Shown here: positions 1 through 7,658 of the stretch, piece by piece
How positions within the stretch are numbered: the stretch's first letter is position 1
Layout: each line of letters opens with the position of its first letter
DNA from: Arcobacter sp. UBA7394
GTDB taxonomy: Bacteria > Campylobacterota > Campylobacteria > Campylobacterales > Arcobacteraceae
Reading direction: 5' to 3'
Length of the DNA: 9,498 nucleotides
Assembly: GCA_002470185.1 (NCBI GenBank)
Contig: DKNG01000003.1
Location: 1 to 9,498, forward strand
Translations under genes and position numbers: made by a program
The notes under the pieces: model-generated
Seen by the model: the letters and a program-made list of their open reading frames with translations, nothing else
Database searches by the model: none
What the model was told of the DNA's origin: nothing

Positions 1-1413
<1,413 letters not shown>

Positions 1414-1418
1414 AGTAA

Positions 1419-2525
1419 TTAGTTTCCTTTAAACATAGATTGAGCAAATACTTTATTTGCTGTTCCATCAAAGGCTCTTAACCCTAACTCGTCCATTGCT
1501 AACTCAACTGCATTTACGGCCCATGCTGCTTCGTAATCTTCAACTAATCCCATGTGATTAATTCTGAAAATAGAAGTTTTAATATGGTCTTGTCCACCTG
1601 CAATATTAACATTGTATTTTGTTTTTAAAATCTTTCTGATTGCTGGTGCATTTTCAGTAAAGATTGTTGTCATTGCATTTGCTGGAGTTGCCGGATAAAC
1701 TTTGCATCCAATTGCAACTAAAGCTTCTCTTGATGATTTTGCTCTTAATGCTGTTTTTGCATATAAGTTTTCAAACCCATCTTCTTTAATTTTAGAAAGA
1801 ATTGCTCCTAATCCAATAATTAAAGTTGTAGCAGCTGTATAAGCAGTTGTATTTTGTCCCTGCTTTTTAATCTCAGCGCTCAGGTTTAAGTAATAACCTT
1901 TTGGTTGAGCATTGATTTTTTCAACTGCTGCATTTGATAATCCAATCATTGATAAACCAGGAGGAAGCATTAGTGCTTTTTGACTTCCAGTGATTACTGC
2001 ATCAAGATTAGTAGTATCAACTTTTTCAACACCGATTGCTGTAATTCCATCAGCAACAATCATAATGTCTTTATTAATTTCTTTAACTGCTTTTGCAATT
2101 TCTTCTACTGGATGTCTTAAACCTCCAGCACTTTCACAAATTTGAATAAATACAGCATCGATGTCACTATCGTTTTTAATTGTTTCAACAACAGCATTTA
2201 CATCAACTGGTGTATCCCATTCATTTTTGATTTCAGTGTAGTCAATATCGAAAGCTGAACAGATTTTTCCAAATCTCTCACCAAACTTTCCTGAATTAAC
2301 TGTAAGTGCTTTCTTGTGCGTTAAATTTGTAACACAAGCTTCCATAGCACCTGTTCCACTTGAAGCTAACATAACTGCTTCTGGCATATCAAACAGTTCT
2401 AATAATAATTCTCTAGTTTCTTTAAATATAGCTTCAAACTCAGGAGTTCTATGGTGAATAGTAATATCAGCCATAGCCTTTCTAACAAATTCTGGTACTG
2501 GAGTTGGTCCCGGAGTTAATAGCAT
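1419..2525 (-). CDS. Class V aminotransferase (alanine/serine–glyoxylate or phosphoserine type)
   Basis: A cytosolic PLP-dependent aminotransferase of 368 residues, a normal length for the family. The N-terminal LLTPGPTPVP and HHRTPEF (24–30) are typical of the alanine–glyoxylate/serine–pyruvate branch. SSGTGAMEA (55–63) forms the PLP phosphate-binding loop, Asp159 in VADGITAIG should contact the pyridine nitrogen, and Lys183 in GSQKALMLPPG is the expected Schiff-base lysine. The segment that usually reads ETSTG is ESAGG here (131–135). The real substrate cannot be read from sequence: some Campylobacterota homologues have been annotated as the phosphoserine aminotransferase of serine synthesis, so that is a serious alternative to glyoxylate transamination. 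It is the first gene of a leftward operon with hisZ and purA, 5 bp ahead of hisZ. AAGGAA just upstream of the ATG supports the start. Confidence 0.88.
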   Translation of the reverse strand: MLLTPGPTPVPEFVRKAMADITIHHRTPEFEAIFKETRELLLELFDMPEAVMLASSGTGAMEACVTNLTHKKALTVNSGKFGERFGKICSAFDIDYTEIKNEWDTPVDVNAVVETIKNDSDIDAVFIQICESAGGLRHPVEEIAKAVKEINKDIMIVADGITAIGVEKVDTTNLDAVITGSQKALMLPPGLSMIGLSNAAVEKINAQPKGYYLNLSAEIKKQGQNTTAYTAATTLIIGLGAILSKIKEDGFENLYAKTALRAKSSREALVAIGCKVYPATPANAMTTIFTENAPAIRKILKTKYNVNIAGGQDHIKTSIFRINHMGLVEDYEAAWAVNAVELAMDELGLRAFDGTANKVFAQSMFKGN

Positions 2526-2547
2526 TTTATTTCCTTGTTTTTCTTTC

Positions 2548-2576
2548 TTTATAGCAAATCGTGATATTTTAGCTAA
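2548..2576 (-). promoter_or_regulatory. Predicted promoter of the aminotransferase–hisZ–purA operon
   Basis: Read on the minus strand, TATAAA (2548–2553) is preceded by TGC, giving an extended -10 element. A weak -35-like TTAGCT lies at 2571–2576 with 17 bp between. The start codon is 22 bp further on, after AAGGAA. The -35 match is poor (3 of 6), so the call rests mainly on the extended -10. Confidence 0.45.
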
Positions 2577-2594
2577 TTGTTTATTATGAAGAGG

Positions 2595-2625
2595 TTAAGT
2601 TATATTTTACTTGTTTTTATATAAG
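2595..2625 (+). promoter_or_regulatory. Possible promoter of the LysE-type exporter
   Basis: The 130-bp region between the divergent genes contains TATATAAG (2618–2625) on the plus strand as a candidate -10, with a weak -35-like TTAAGT at 2595–2600. Other A/T-rich hexamers nearby (such as TATATA at 2637) lie too close to the ribosome binding site to serve. The call is low-confidence because the whole region is A/T-rich. Confidence 0.3.
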
Positions 2626-2655
2626 CTATTAATACTTATATAGAAGGATTTAATA

Positions 2656-3279
2656 ATGGATTTTGAAGTATGGTTAACACTTCTTTTAGCTTCAATTGCA
2701 ATCTCGGTTTCACCCGGTGCAGGGGCAGTTGTCTCTATGAATTACGGTATTAAATATGGACTAAAAAAATCATATTCAGCTATTTTTGGTTTACAAGCAG
2801 GACTGCTTGCTCAAACTTTTATTGTTGTTATTGGACTTGGAGCAATTATTGCTAAATCTGTGCTTATTTTTAATATAGTAAAATGGGTAGGAGTAGCATA
2901 TTTAGTTTATCTTGGTCTTAGTAAAATATTTGAAAAAGTTGAGCTAGTTGAGGAAAGTGAACAAATAAAATCTTATGACGCAAAGAAGGCTTTTTTAACA
3001 GCTACGTTTATAAATCTTACTAATCCAAAAGCGACAGTTTTTCTAGTGGCGTTTATTCCTCAGTTTTTAAATCCAAATGAATCTTTATGGCTTCAATTTC
3101 TAATAATTGGGCTTACTTTATGTATTGTTGATGTTTTTGTAATGACAGGATATTCATCAATGGCATCTAAATTAAAATTCTTAATAAAAGATGTAAAAGC
3201 AATGAAAATTCAAAATAGAATTACAGGAATGTTTTTGATTTTGGCTGCTGTATTTATGTCAACTGCAAAAAAATCATAA
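2656..3279 (+). CDS. LysE/RhtB-family amino-acid exporter
   Basis: A 207-residue inner-membrane protein of the LysE/RhtB translocator family, which exports amino acids or related small metabolites by secondary transport. About six hydrophobic segments can be seen, near residues 5–25, 42–66, 70–92, 113–137, 145–168 and 187–203. Family hallmarks are the SVSPGAG motif at 18–24 (usually SPGP), GVAYLVYLGL at 79–88 and INLTNPKATVFLVAFIPQF at 119–137. The length is normal for the family. AAGGA at 2644–2648 supports the ATG. The gene stands alone: it is divergent from the aminotransferase and closed by a terminator just downstream, so it is probably not part of the MarR operon. The exported substrate cannot be predicted. 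Confidence 0.9.
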   Translation: MDFEVWLTLLLASIAISVSPGAGAVVSMNYGIKYGLKKSYSAIFGLQAGLLAQTFIVVIGLGAIIAKSVLIFNIVKWVGVAYLVYLGLSKIFEKVELVEESEQIKSYDAKKAFLTATFINLTNPKATVFLVAFIPQFLNPNESLWLQFLIIGLTLCIVDVFVMTGYSSMASKLKFLIKDVKAMKIQNRITGMFLILAAVFMSTAKKS

Positions 3280-3297
3280 ATTTCTAAATTTAGCTAG

Positions 3298-3321
3298 AGG
3301 CCATTTCTTGGCCTTTTTTTT
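3298..3321 (+). terminator. Rho-independent terminator after the LysE-type gene
   Basis: A perfect 6-bp stem AGGCCA (3298–3303) / TGGCCT (3309–3314) with a 5-base loop TTTCT is followed by seven T residues (3315–3321). It begins 18 bases after the stop codon of the exporter and insulates it from the marR operon. Confidence 0.88.
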
Positions 3322-3328
3322 AAGTATT

Positions 3329-3348
3329 TTAGTACTAACTAGTAGTAT
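3329..3348 (+). promoter_or_regulatory. MarR operator copy 1, upstream of the marR promoter
   Basis: TTAGTACTAACTAGTAGTAT is an imperfect palindrome (7 of 10 symmetric positions) that matches the operator in front of yceI at 18 of 20 positions. Its centre (3338.5) is 42 bp upstream of the centre of copy 2, four helical turns at 10.5 bp per turn, so dimers bound at both would lie on the same face of the DNA. Confidence 0.75.
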
Positions 3349-3363
3349 TACAATCAGAAGCTA

Positions 3364-3393
3364 TTGACATTTATTACTAGTTAGTAGTATAAT
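3364..3393 (+). promoter_or_regulatory. Strong sigma-70 promoter of marR
   Basis: A perfect -35 TTGACA (3364–3369) and a perfect -10 TATAAT (3388–3393) are separated by 18 bp. Transcription would start near 3400, giving a leader of only about 14 bases that still contains AAGGAG (3400–3405). Operator copy 2 fills the spacer and overlaps the -10 box, so bound repressor should block RNA polymerase directly. Confidence 0.85.
3371..3390 (-). promoter_or_regulatory. MarR operator copy 2, inside the marR promoter
   Basis: Read on the minus strand, ATACTACTAACTAGTAATAA matches the yceI operator at 17 of 20 positions. It occupies the spacer between TTGACA and TATAAT and covers the first half of the -10 box, the classic position for a repressor and for autoregulation of marR. 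Confidence 0.78.
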
Positions 3394-3413
3394 TTCAACA
3401 AGGAGTTAGAGAC

Positions 3414-3866
3414 ATGAATACAAAACCACTTAAGACTTATGGAAAAAGAACAGATAAATCTATGAGAACAATTGTTAGAATAGAAAAGTTCAGATCTAAA
3501 TTTCATAATAAATTAATTGACTACTTAGATGGCTTTGACTTAACATTTAATCAGTTTAAAGTACTTGAAGTACTTTATCACCGAGGTGATTTAAATATTG
3601 GTTCAATTACAAAACTTACAACAAGTACTCCTGGTAATATTACAGTTGTAGTTAGAAATTTAAAAAGAGATGGGTGGATTAAAGCCATTTCTGATCCAGA
3701 AGATAGAAGAGCTTCTATTCTTACTATTAATGAAAAAGGAATTGAAGTAATAGAAAAACTATTTCCAGATCATGCAAAAAATGTACACAAATTACTTGAA
3801 GTATTAAGTGATGATGAATTAGATACTTTATATGAACTTATAAATAAGGTTTATAAAGCCAATTAA
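3414..3866 (+). CDS. MarR-family transcriptional regulator
   Basis: A 150-residue winged-helix regulator of normal MarR length, expected to act as a dimer in the cytosol. The N-terminal helix (about 15–40) and the C-terminal helices (about 117–148) should form the dimer interface. The DNA-binding domain spans about 43–108: FDLTFNQFKVLEVLYHRGDLNIGSI, the recognition helix around STPGNITVVVRNLKRDGW (71–88) and the wing with the conserved DPEDRRA at 94–100. There is no cysteine in the protein, so it cannot use a thiol redox switch like OhrR; it more likely senses a bound small molecule. AAGGAG 8 bases before the ATG fixes the start. Two operator copies lie upstream and one downstream, between marR and yceI, indicating autoregulation and control of the following genes. 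The inducer is unknown. Confidence 0.93.
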   Translation: MNTKPLKTYGKRTDKSMRTIVRIEKFRSKFHNKLIDYLDGFDLTFNQFKVLEVLYHRGDLNIGSITKLTTSTPGNITVVVRNLKRDGWIKAISDPEDRRASILTINEKGIEVIEKLFPDHAKNVHKLLEVLSDDELDTLYELINKVYKAN

Positions 3867-3874
3867 AAAAATTT

Positions 3875-3904
3875 TAAACACATAGTACTAACTAGTACTA
3901 TATA
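3875..3904 (+). promoter_or_regulatory. Predicted promoter of yceI with embedded operator
   Basis: TAAACA (3875–3880, 4 of 6 matches to the -35 consensus) and TATATA (3899–3904, 4 of 6 to the -10) are 18 bp apart, in exactly the register relative to the operator that is seen at marR. The predicted start point near 3911 would fall inside the ribosome binding site (AAAAAGGA, 3906–3913), leaving a very short leader, so either the true start differs slightly or yceI is read mainly from the marR promoter. Confidence 0.5.
3882..3901 (+). promoter_or_regulatory. MarR operator copy 3, in front of yceI
   Basis: ATAGTACTAACTAGTACTAT is the most symmetric copy (9 of 10 positions; arms ATAGTAC and GTACTAT around a 6-base centre). 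It lies in the 53-bp gap between marR and yceI and shares the 14-base core AGTACTAACTAGTA with copy 1. It marks the yceI-led genes as direct targets of the same regulator. Confidence 0.8.
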
Positions 3905-3919
3905 CAAAAAGGATAAGAA

Positions 3920-4489
3920 ATGACAAAATTAGTAAAATTAGGATTAGCTTCAATTTTAAGCGCAGGTGCCTTATACGCAGGAACATACAATGTGGATGCT
4001 AGCCATTCAAACGTAGGATTTAAAGTAAAACATTTAATGATTTCAAATGTAGCAGGTAAGTTCAATACTTTTACGGGAAAAATCAATTATGATGAAAAAA
4101 CAAATACTTTAAAAGCCTTAGAAGGAAAAGTTGAAATTAACTCTATTGATACTGAAAATGAAAAAAGAGATGGTCATTTAAAATCTGCAGATTTCTTTGA
4201 TGCTGCAAAATATCCAACTTTAACATTTAAACTTGATAAAATTAATGATGATAAAGCATATGGAACACTAACAATAAAAGGTGTTTCAAAAAATGTTGAG
4301 TTAGATTTTGAAAACAATGGAACTGTGGTTGATCCATGGGGAAATAAAAGAGTTGGACTAGAATTAAGTGGTAAAATTAATAGAAAAGATTATGGTCTTA
4401 ACTGGAACAAAGCTTTAGAAGCTGGTGGCGTAGTTGTTGGTGAAAAAGTAAAATTAAACATCGAAGTAGAAGGAATCTTAGCTAAATAA
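3920..4489 (+). CDS. yceI: YceI family periplasmic lipocalin-like protein
   Basis: YceI proteins are small secreted beta-barrels that bind lipophilic molecules; known structures hold isoprenoid-type or fatty-amide ligands. This 189-residue protein has a clear signal peptide: MTKLVKLGLASILSAGALYA, with cleavage expected after Ala20, leaving GTYNVDASHSNVGFKVKHL at the mature N terminus. The family signature W/YxVDxxHSxVxFxVxHL is obvious at 23–40, followed by NVAGKFNTFTGKINYDE, RDGHLKSADFFDAAKYPTLTF and the late GLELSGKINRKDYGLNWN block. The length matches the family. It follows marR after 53 bp that hold operator copy 3, and AAAAAGGA precedes the ATG. It is the only exported product of the operon, so it may carry or sequester the lipophilic compound the other enzymes act on; that role is inference. 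Confidence 0.95.
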   Translation: MTKLVKLGLASILSAGALYAGTYNVDASHSNVGFKVKHLMISNVAGKFNTFTGKINYDEKTNTLKALEGKVEINSIDTENEKRDGHLKSADFFDAAKYPTLTFKLDKINDDKAYGTLTIKGVSKNVELDFENNGTVVDPWGNKRVGLELSGKINRKDYGLNWNKALEAGGVVVGEKVKLNIEVEGILAK

Positions 4490-4521
4490 CTAGTTAGGAT
4501 TAAAAATAAAAGGAGTTCACA

Positions 4522-5022
4522 ATGTATTTAATATTTGTAGCAAGTTTAAATGAAAATATGAAGTTAGCAAATACTCTTCAAGGTCAACTAAAAGAGTTAG
4601 GAAAAGAGAGTCAAATAATCAACTTAGTTGATTTAGATCTTCCTATGTATGATAGTTTTAAAGAAGAGCATGACGGTATTCCAAAAAAAATAGAATCACT
4701 TATAAGAGATATGAAAAAGGCTTCTGCATACGTATTTGTTTCTCCTGAATACAACTTTTCACTGCCTCCAGTTCTTGTAAATACAGTAGCATGGATTTCA
4801 AGAGTTGGAGATGATTTTAGAGAAGTATTTACATTAAAACCAATCCAGCTAGCAACTCATTCTGGTGGTAGTGGTGAAAATGTATCTAATGCAATGAGAA
4901 GTCAATTTACAAAATTAGGCTCACTTGTAATGCCAAGAGAAATTATTACTACATATCAAAGTCCATTAAGAGCTGATAGTTCTAAAAGAATTTTAGAACA
5001 ATTTGTACAAGTGGCAGAATAA
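4522..5022 (+). CDS. NADPH-dependent FMN reductase-family flavoprotein
   Basis: A 166-residue cytosolic flavodoxin-fold protein of the NADPH-dependent FMN reductase family, whose members reduce flavins, quinones, azo compounds or chromate. The N-terminal strand and loop MYLIFVASLNENMKLANTL should hold the FMN phosphate. SPEYNFSLPPVLVNTVAWISR at 74–94 is the strongly conserved SPEYN segment that packs against the isoalloxazine ring. THSGGSGENVSNAMRSQFTKLG (112–133) corresponds to the glycine-rich part before the last helix, and the length is slightly short of many relatives (170–190). AAAAGGAG (4508–4515) precedes the ATG. It lies 32 bp after yceI and 9 bp before the dioxygenase gene. A quinone reductase role fits the neighbouring genes but the substrate is not shown by the sequence. 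Confidence 0.88.
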   Translation: MYLIFVASLNENMKLANTLQGQLKELGKESQIINLVDLDLPMYDSFKEEHDGIPKKIESLIRDMKKASAYVFVSPEYNFSLPPVLVNTVAWISRVGDDFREVFTLKPIQLATHSGGSGENVSNAMRSQFTKLGSLVMPREIITTYQSPLRADSSKRILEQFVQVAE

Positions 5023-5031
5023 GGATAAAAA

Positions 5032-5793
5032 ATGAACCCAAGTCTATTTATTTCACATGGAGCTCCTAATATGATTTTAGGAAATTCTTTTACAAAGAAA
5101 AATATAAAAACATTTGCAAGCACATTAGAAAAACCAAAGTATATTATTGTAGTTTCAGCCCATTGGACTACAAAAGATTTAAAAATTATAAATTATGAAA
5201 CAAAAGATTTAATGTATGATTTTTATGGTTTTGAAGATGAGTTATATGAGTTTAAATATGAGATAAATAGCAATAAAAACATCTCCTTAAATATAATAGA
5301 AGAACTAAAAAAACAAAATATTAACATAGAAATTGATACAAATAGAAATACATATGACCATGGAGTTTGGACTACATTAGCAATGATGTACGAAGAACTT
5401 CAAATCCCTGTAATACAACTATCAATTCCTCTAAATTATTCAATTGAACAGTTGATTAATTTAGGTGAAAAACTACAGGTATTTAAAAAAGATGCACTAA
5501 TAATAGGTAGTGGAGGATTAACACATAATTTATCAGATATGAGTGTTTTAGGAGAAGTAAAAAAGTATGCTCAAAATTTTAATGACTTTGTTGTAGAAGC
5601 TGTAGAGAGTGGAGATAAAAAGAAATTACTTGAAATAAAAAACTTAGATACTTTTTATCAAAATCACCCAAGTCCTGAACACTTTTTACCTCTATATATT
5701 ATCTATGGAAGTGCCATAAATAAAAAAGCAAAATCTTTCAACCACGAAATAACATATACAAATTTATCAATGGAATGTTTTGCTTTTGATTAA
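5032..5793 (+). CDS. DODA/YgiD-type extradiol ring-cleaving dioxygenase (class III)
   Basis: A 253-residue cytosolic enzyme of the LigB-like class III extradiol dioxygenase superfamily, the branch that includes E. coli YgiD and plant DOPA 4,5-dioxygenase. These metal enzymes split catechol-type rings next to the hydroxyl pair. The pattern of conserved histidines is intact: SHGAP with His9, SAHW with His44, DHGVW with His110, GSGGLTHNL with His165 and HPSPEHFLPLY with His212 and His217. YDFYGFEDELY at 62–72 matches the family's YDFYGFP...LY segment. The length is normal. The ribosome binding site AAGGAT overlaps the stop codon of the flavoprotein gene (5021–5026), and the gap is 9 bp. The natural substrate of bacterial YgiD proteins is uncertain, so catechol or DOPA cleavage is family-level inference. 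Confidence 0.92.
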   Translation: MNPSLFISHGAPNMILGNSFTKKNIKTFASTLEKPKYIIVVSAHWTTKDLKIINYETKDLMYDFYGFEDELYEFKYEINSNKNISLNIIEELKKQNINIEIDTNRNTYDHGVWTTLAMMYEELQIPVIQLSIPLNYSIEQLINLGEKLQVFKKDALIIGSGGLTHNLSDMSVLGEVKKYAQNFNDFVVEAVESGDKKKLLEIKNLDTFYQNHPSPEHFLPLYIIYGSAINKKAKSFNHEITYTNLSMECFAFD

Positions 5794-5805
5794 AAGGAAT
5801 AAACA

Positions 5806-6507
5806 ATGTTAAAAAAACTAAATAAAGAAAATATGGGTACATCTAATCTTGGTTGGTTAGAAAGTAGATTTCATTTCTCATTTGCGGAGTATAGAAATCC
5901 TCAAAATATCAATTTTGGAGTATTAAGAGTTTTAAATGATGATATTATTCATCCTCAAGGTGGTTTTGGTACACATCCTCATCAAAATATGGAAATCATT
6001 TCATATATTGTAGATGGAGAAATAACACACAAAGATTCAATGGGAAATGAAGAGACTCTAAAAAGAGGTGAAGTTCAATATTTAAGTGCTGGAGATGGAA
6101 TTTATCATAGTGAATTTAATATGAATAAAACAAAAGACTTAAGACTTTTACAAATATGGATACTTCCTCCAAAAAATGGATTAGATAGATTATATGGTTC
6201 TCATAAATTTGAAGTAGAAGAAAGAAAAAACAAACTTTTAAATATTGTTTCATCACAAGAAGGTGATGCCAAAATTCAAATTCATCAAGATGTCAATTTA
6301 TTTGTTAGTGAATTAGAGAGTGGAAAAGAGATTGAATATTCAATAGGTAAAAACAGACAGGTTTATTTCACACAAATTGAAGGAAGTTCAAAAATAAATG
6401 GTATAGAATTAAGTGATGGTGATGCACTGGAAATTACAAGTGAATCTCAAATACAGATACATGCAAATTCTAACTCTCACTTTTTATTTATTGAGATGAA
6501 CAATTAA
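5806..6507 (+). CDS. Pirin family protein (bicupin, quercetinase-like)
   Basis: Pirins are two-domain cupins; bacterial YhhW and human pirin degrade the flavonol quercetin in vitro, and some members act as regulatory partners. This 233-residue protein has the N-terminal cupin with the metal ligands His57 and His59 (FGTHPHQNMEIISYIVDGEITHKDSMGN) and His101 and Glu103 (SAGDGIYHSEFN), almost identical in position to human pirin His56, His58, His101 and Glu103. LQIWILPPKNGL (115–126) is the usual linker, and a second cupin domain fills about 150–230 without an obvious metal site, as in relatives. It begins 12 bp after the dioxygenase stop, with AAAAGGAA just behind that stop, and precedes the ADP-ribosylglycohydrolase-fold gene by 12 bp. 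Pairing a pirin with a ring-cleaving dioxygenase points to phenolic substrates, though this is inference. Confidence 0.95.
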   Translation: MLKKLNKENMGTSNLGWLESRFHFSFAEYRNPQNINFGVLRVLNDDIIHPQGGFGTHPHQNMEIISYIVDGEITHKDSMGNEETLKRGEVQYLSAGDGIYHSEFNMNKTKDLRLLQIWILPPKNGLDRLYGSHKFEVEERKNKLLNIVSSQEGDAKIQIHQDVNLFVSELESGKEIEYSIGKNRQVYFTQIEGSSKINGIELSDGDALEITSESQIQIHANSNSHFLFIEMNN

Positions 6508-6519
6508 AAGGATTTAGAT

Positions 6520-7596
6520 ATGAATGAGTCACAAATTATAAGTAGAGCCCAAGGGGCGATTATTGGAGCGTTTATAGGTGATGCTATGGCATTAGGTCCC
6601 CATTGGTATTATGATTTAGAAGAACAATATAAAGATTATGGAAAGTGGATTACTGATTATACAAAGCCTAAAAAAGGTAGGTATCATGAGAATCAAAAAG
6701 CAGGTGACTTATCTCAATCTGGCTACATACTAAAACTTATGATAAATTCTATCATAGAAAATAAGGCTTATAATCAAGATGACTTTTGTAAGAAATTAGA
6801 TGAAGACCTTTTTACTAAAATTGATGGTATTCCAACTCATGGACCAGGAGGATATACTTCTCAATCAATTAGAGAAGTTTATAGACAAAGAGTAGAAGCT
6901 AAACTATCTTGGGATGAAGTTGGTAGTAGAGCTGATACAACTGAGGCAATTGAGCGAACTTTAGCTTTAGCAGTTAGATATGCTTTTAAGCCAAAAGAGC
7001 TTGCAAAATCTATATCACATAATACTTTTTTAACGCAAGTTGATGATATTGTGGGTTCTATGACAGTTGCATATGGTGCCGTTTTAGCACAATTAATTCA
7101 AGGTGAAAAACTTGATAAAACCATTTCAACAAAATTGATGAGATTAGTAAAAAAAGGAGAACTTCCTTTCCATGCTGTTACTTCTGATAATCTTCAACCA
7201 CCAAAAACTGGAAGTAAAGATCCTTCAAACATAGGTTTATTTGCATCACCTGATGCTTTATTATCACCTTCTTTTATTGCACAAGCAGCAGAAGATTCTG
7301 AAATAAAAATAGAGCCTGCATGGAAAGTGTCTTTAGTATATGGTATGCCTTGTGCAATTTATCATATTTTACCTGCTTCTTATTATTTAGCTTCAAGATT
7401 TAAAAATGATTTTGAAAGTGCCATTCTACACTCAGTAAACGGTGGTGGACAAAATCAAGCACGTTCCATTTTAACGGGAGCTTTAGTTGGGGCACAAGTG
7501 GGAATTGAAAATATTCCTAAAAGATTCATTGATGGATTAAATGAAAAAGAAGAATTACTAGAACTATCTAAAAAACTTGCTTTACTATGTAAATAA
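6520..7596 (+). CDS. ADP-ribosylglycohydrolase-fold protein, crystallin J1-like, metal site altered
   Basis: A 358-residue all-helical protein of the ADP-ribosylglycohydrolase superfamily. The opening RAQGAIIGAFIGDAMALGPHW (9–29) is the family's GxxxGDAxG segment. The two metal-binding motifs of true hydrolases are not present: where TDDT is expected there is AGDLSQSGY (61–69), and where GGDTDT is expected near the C terminus there is GGGQNQARSILTGALVGAQVG (308–328). That GGxNxAR form resembles the crystallin J1-like branch of the superfamily, whose activity is not established. It may therefore lack ADP-ribose hydrolase activity or bind a different ligand. The ribosome binding site AAAAGGAT overlaps the end of the pirin gene, and the gap is 12 bp, so it is the last tightly coupled gene of the marR operon. 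A hairpin without a T-run follows. Confidence 0.82.
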   Translation: MNESQIISRAQGAIIGAFIGDAMALGPHWYYDLEEQYKDYGKWITDYTKPKKGRYHENQKAGDLSQSGYILKLMINSIIENKAYNQDDFCKKLDEDLFTKIDGIPTHGPGGYTSQSIREVYRQRVEAKLSWDEVGSRADTTEAIERTLALAVRYAFKPKELAKSISHNTFLTQVDDIVGSMTVAYGAVLAQLIQGEKLDKTISTKLMRLVKKGELPFHAVTSDNLQPPKTGSKDPSNIGLFASPDALLSPSFIAQAAEDSEIKIEPAWKVSLVYGMPCAIYHILPASYYLASRFKNDFESAILHSVNGGGQNQARSILTGALVGAQVGIENIPKRFIDGLNEKEELLELSKKLALLCK

Positions 7597-7600
7597 ATCA

Positions 7601-7652
7601 CTAGACTAAAAGTTAATATGCTAAAATTACGCATATTAATACTTAGGTCTAG
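7601..7652 (+). promoter_or_regulatory. Long imperfect hairpin/inverted repeat in front of the GAPDH-like gene
   Basis: Arms at 7601–7621 and 7631–7652 pair with 18 Watson–Crick pairs plus one G·U. A single bulge (7646) and a small internal loop interrupt the stem, and the apical loop is 9 bases. The inner part, TTAATATGC (7613–7621) and GCATATTAA (7631–7639), is perfect. The only Shine–Dalgarno-like bases for the next gene, AGG at 7645–7647, lie in the stem, six bases after which the start codon follows. No T-run follows, so a standard terminator is unlikely. It could be a translational control hairpin or an operator for another regulator. Confidence 0.6.
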
Positions 7653-7658
7653 AAAACT

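Noticed and set aside
3898..4086. A 62-codon open frame on the minus strand opposite the start of yceI.
   Set aside because: It lies antisense to the yceI signal peptide and first strands, has no recognisable motif, and its end overlaps the operator. The yceI frame is clearly the real one.
7601..7652. The hairpin before the GAPDH-like gene as the rho-independent terminator of the marR operon.
   Set aside because: No T-run follows the stem (the next bases are AAAACT) and the stem runs almost to the next start codon, so an intrinsic terminator is a poor fit. It is kept as a regulatory hairpin instead.
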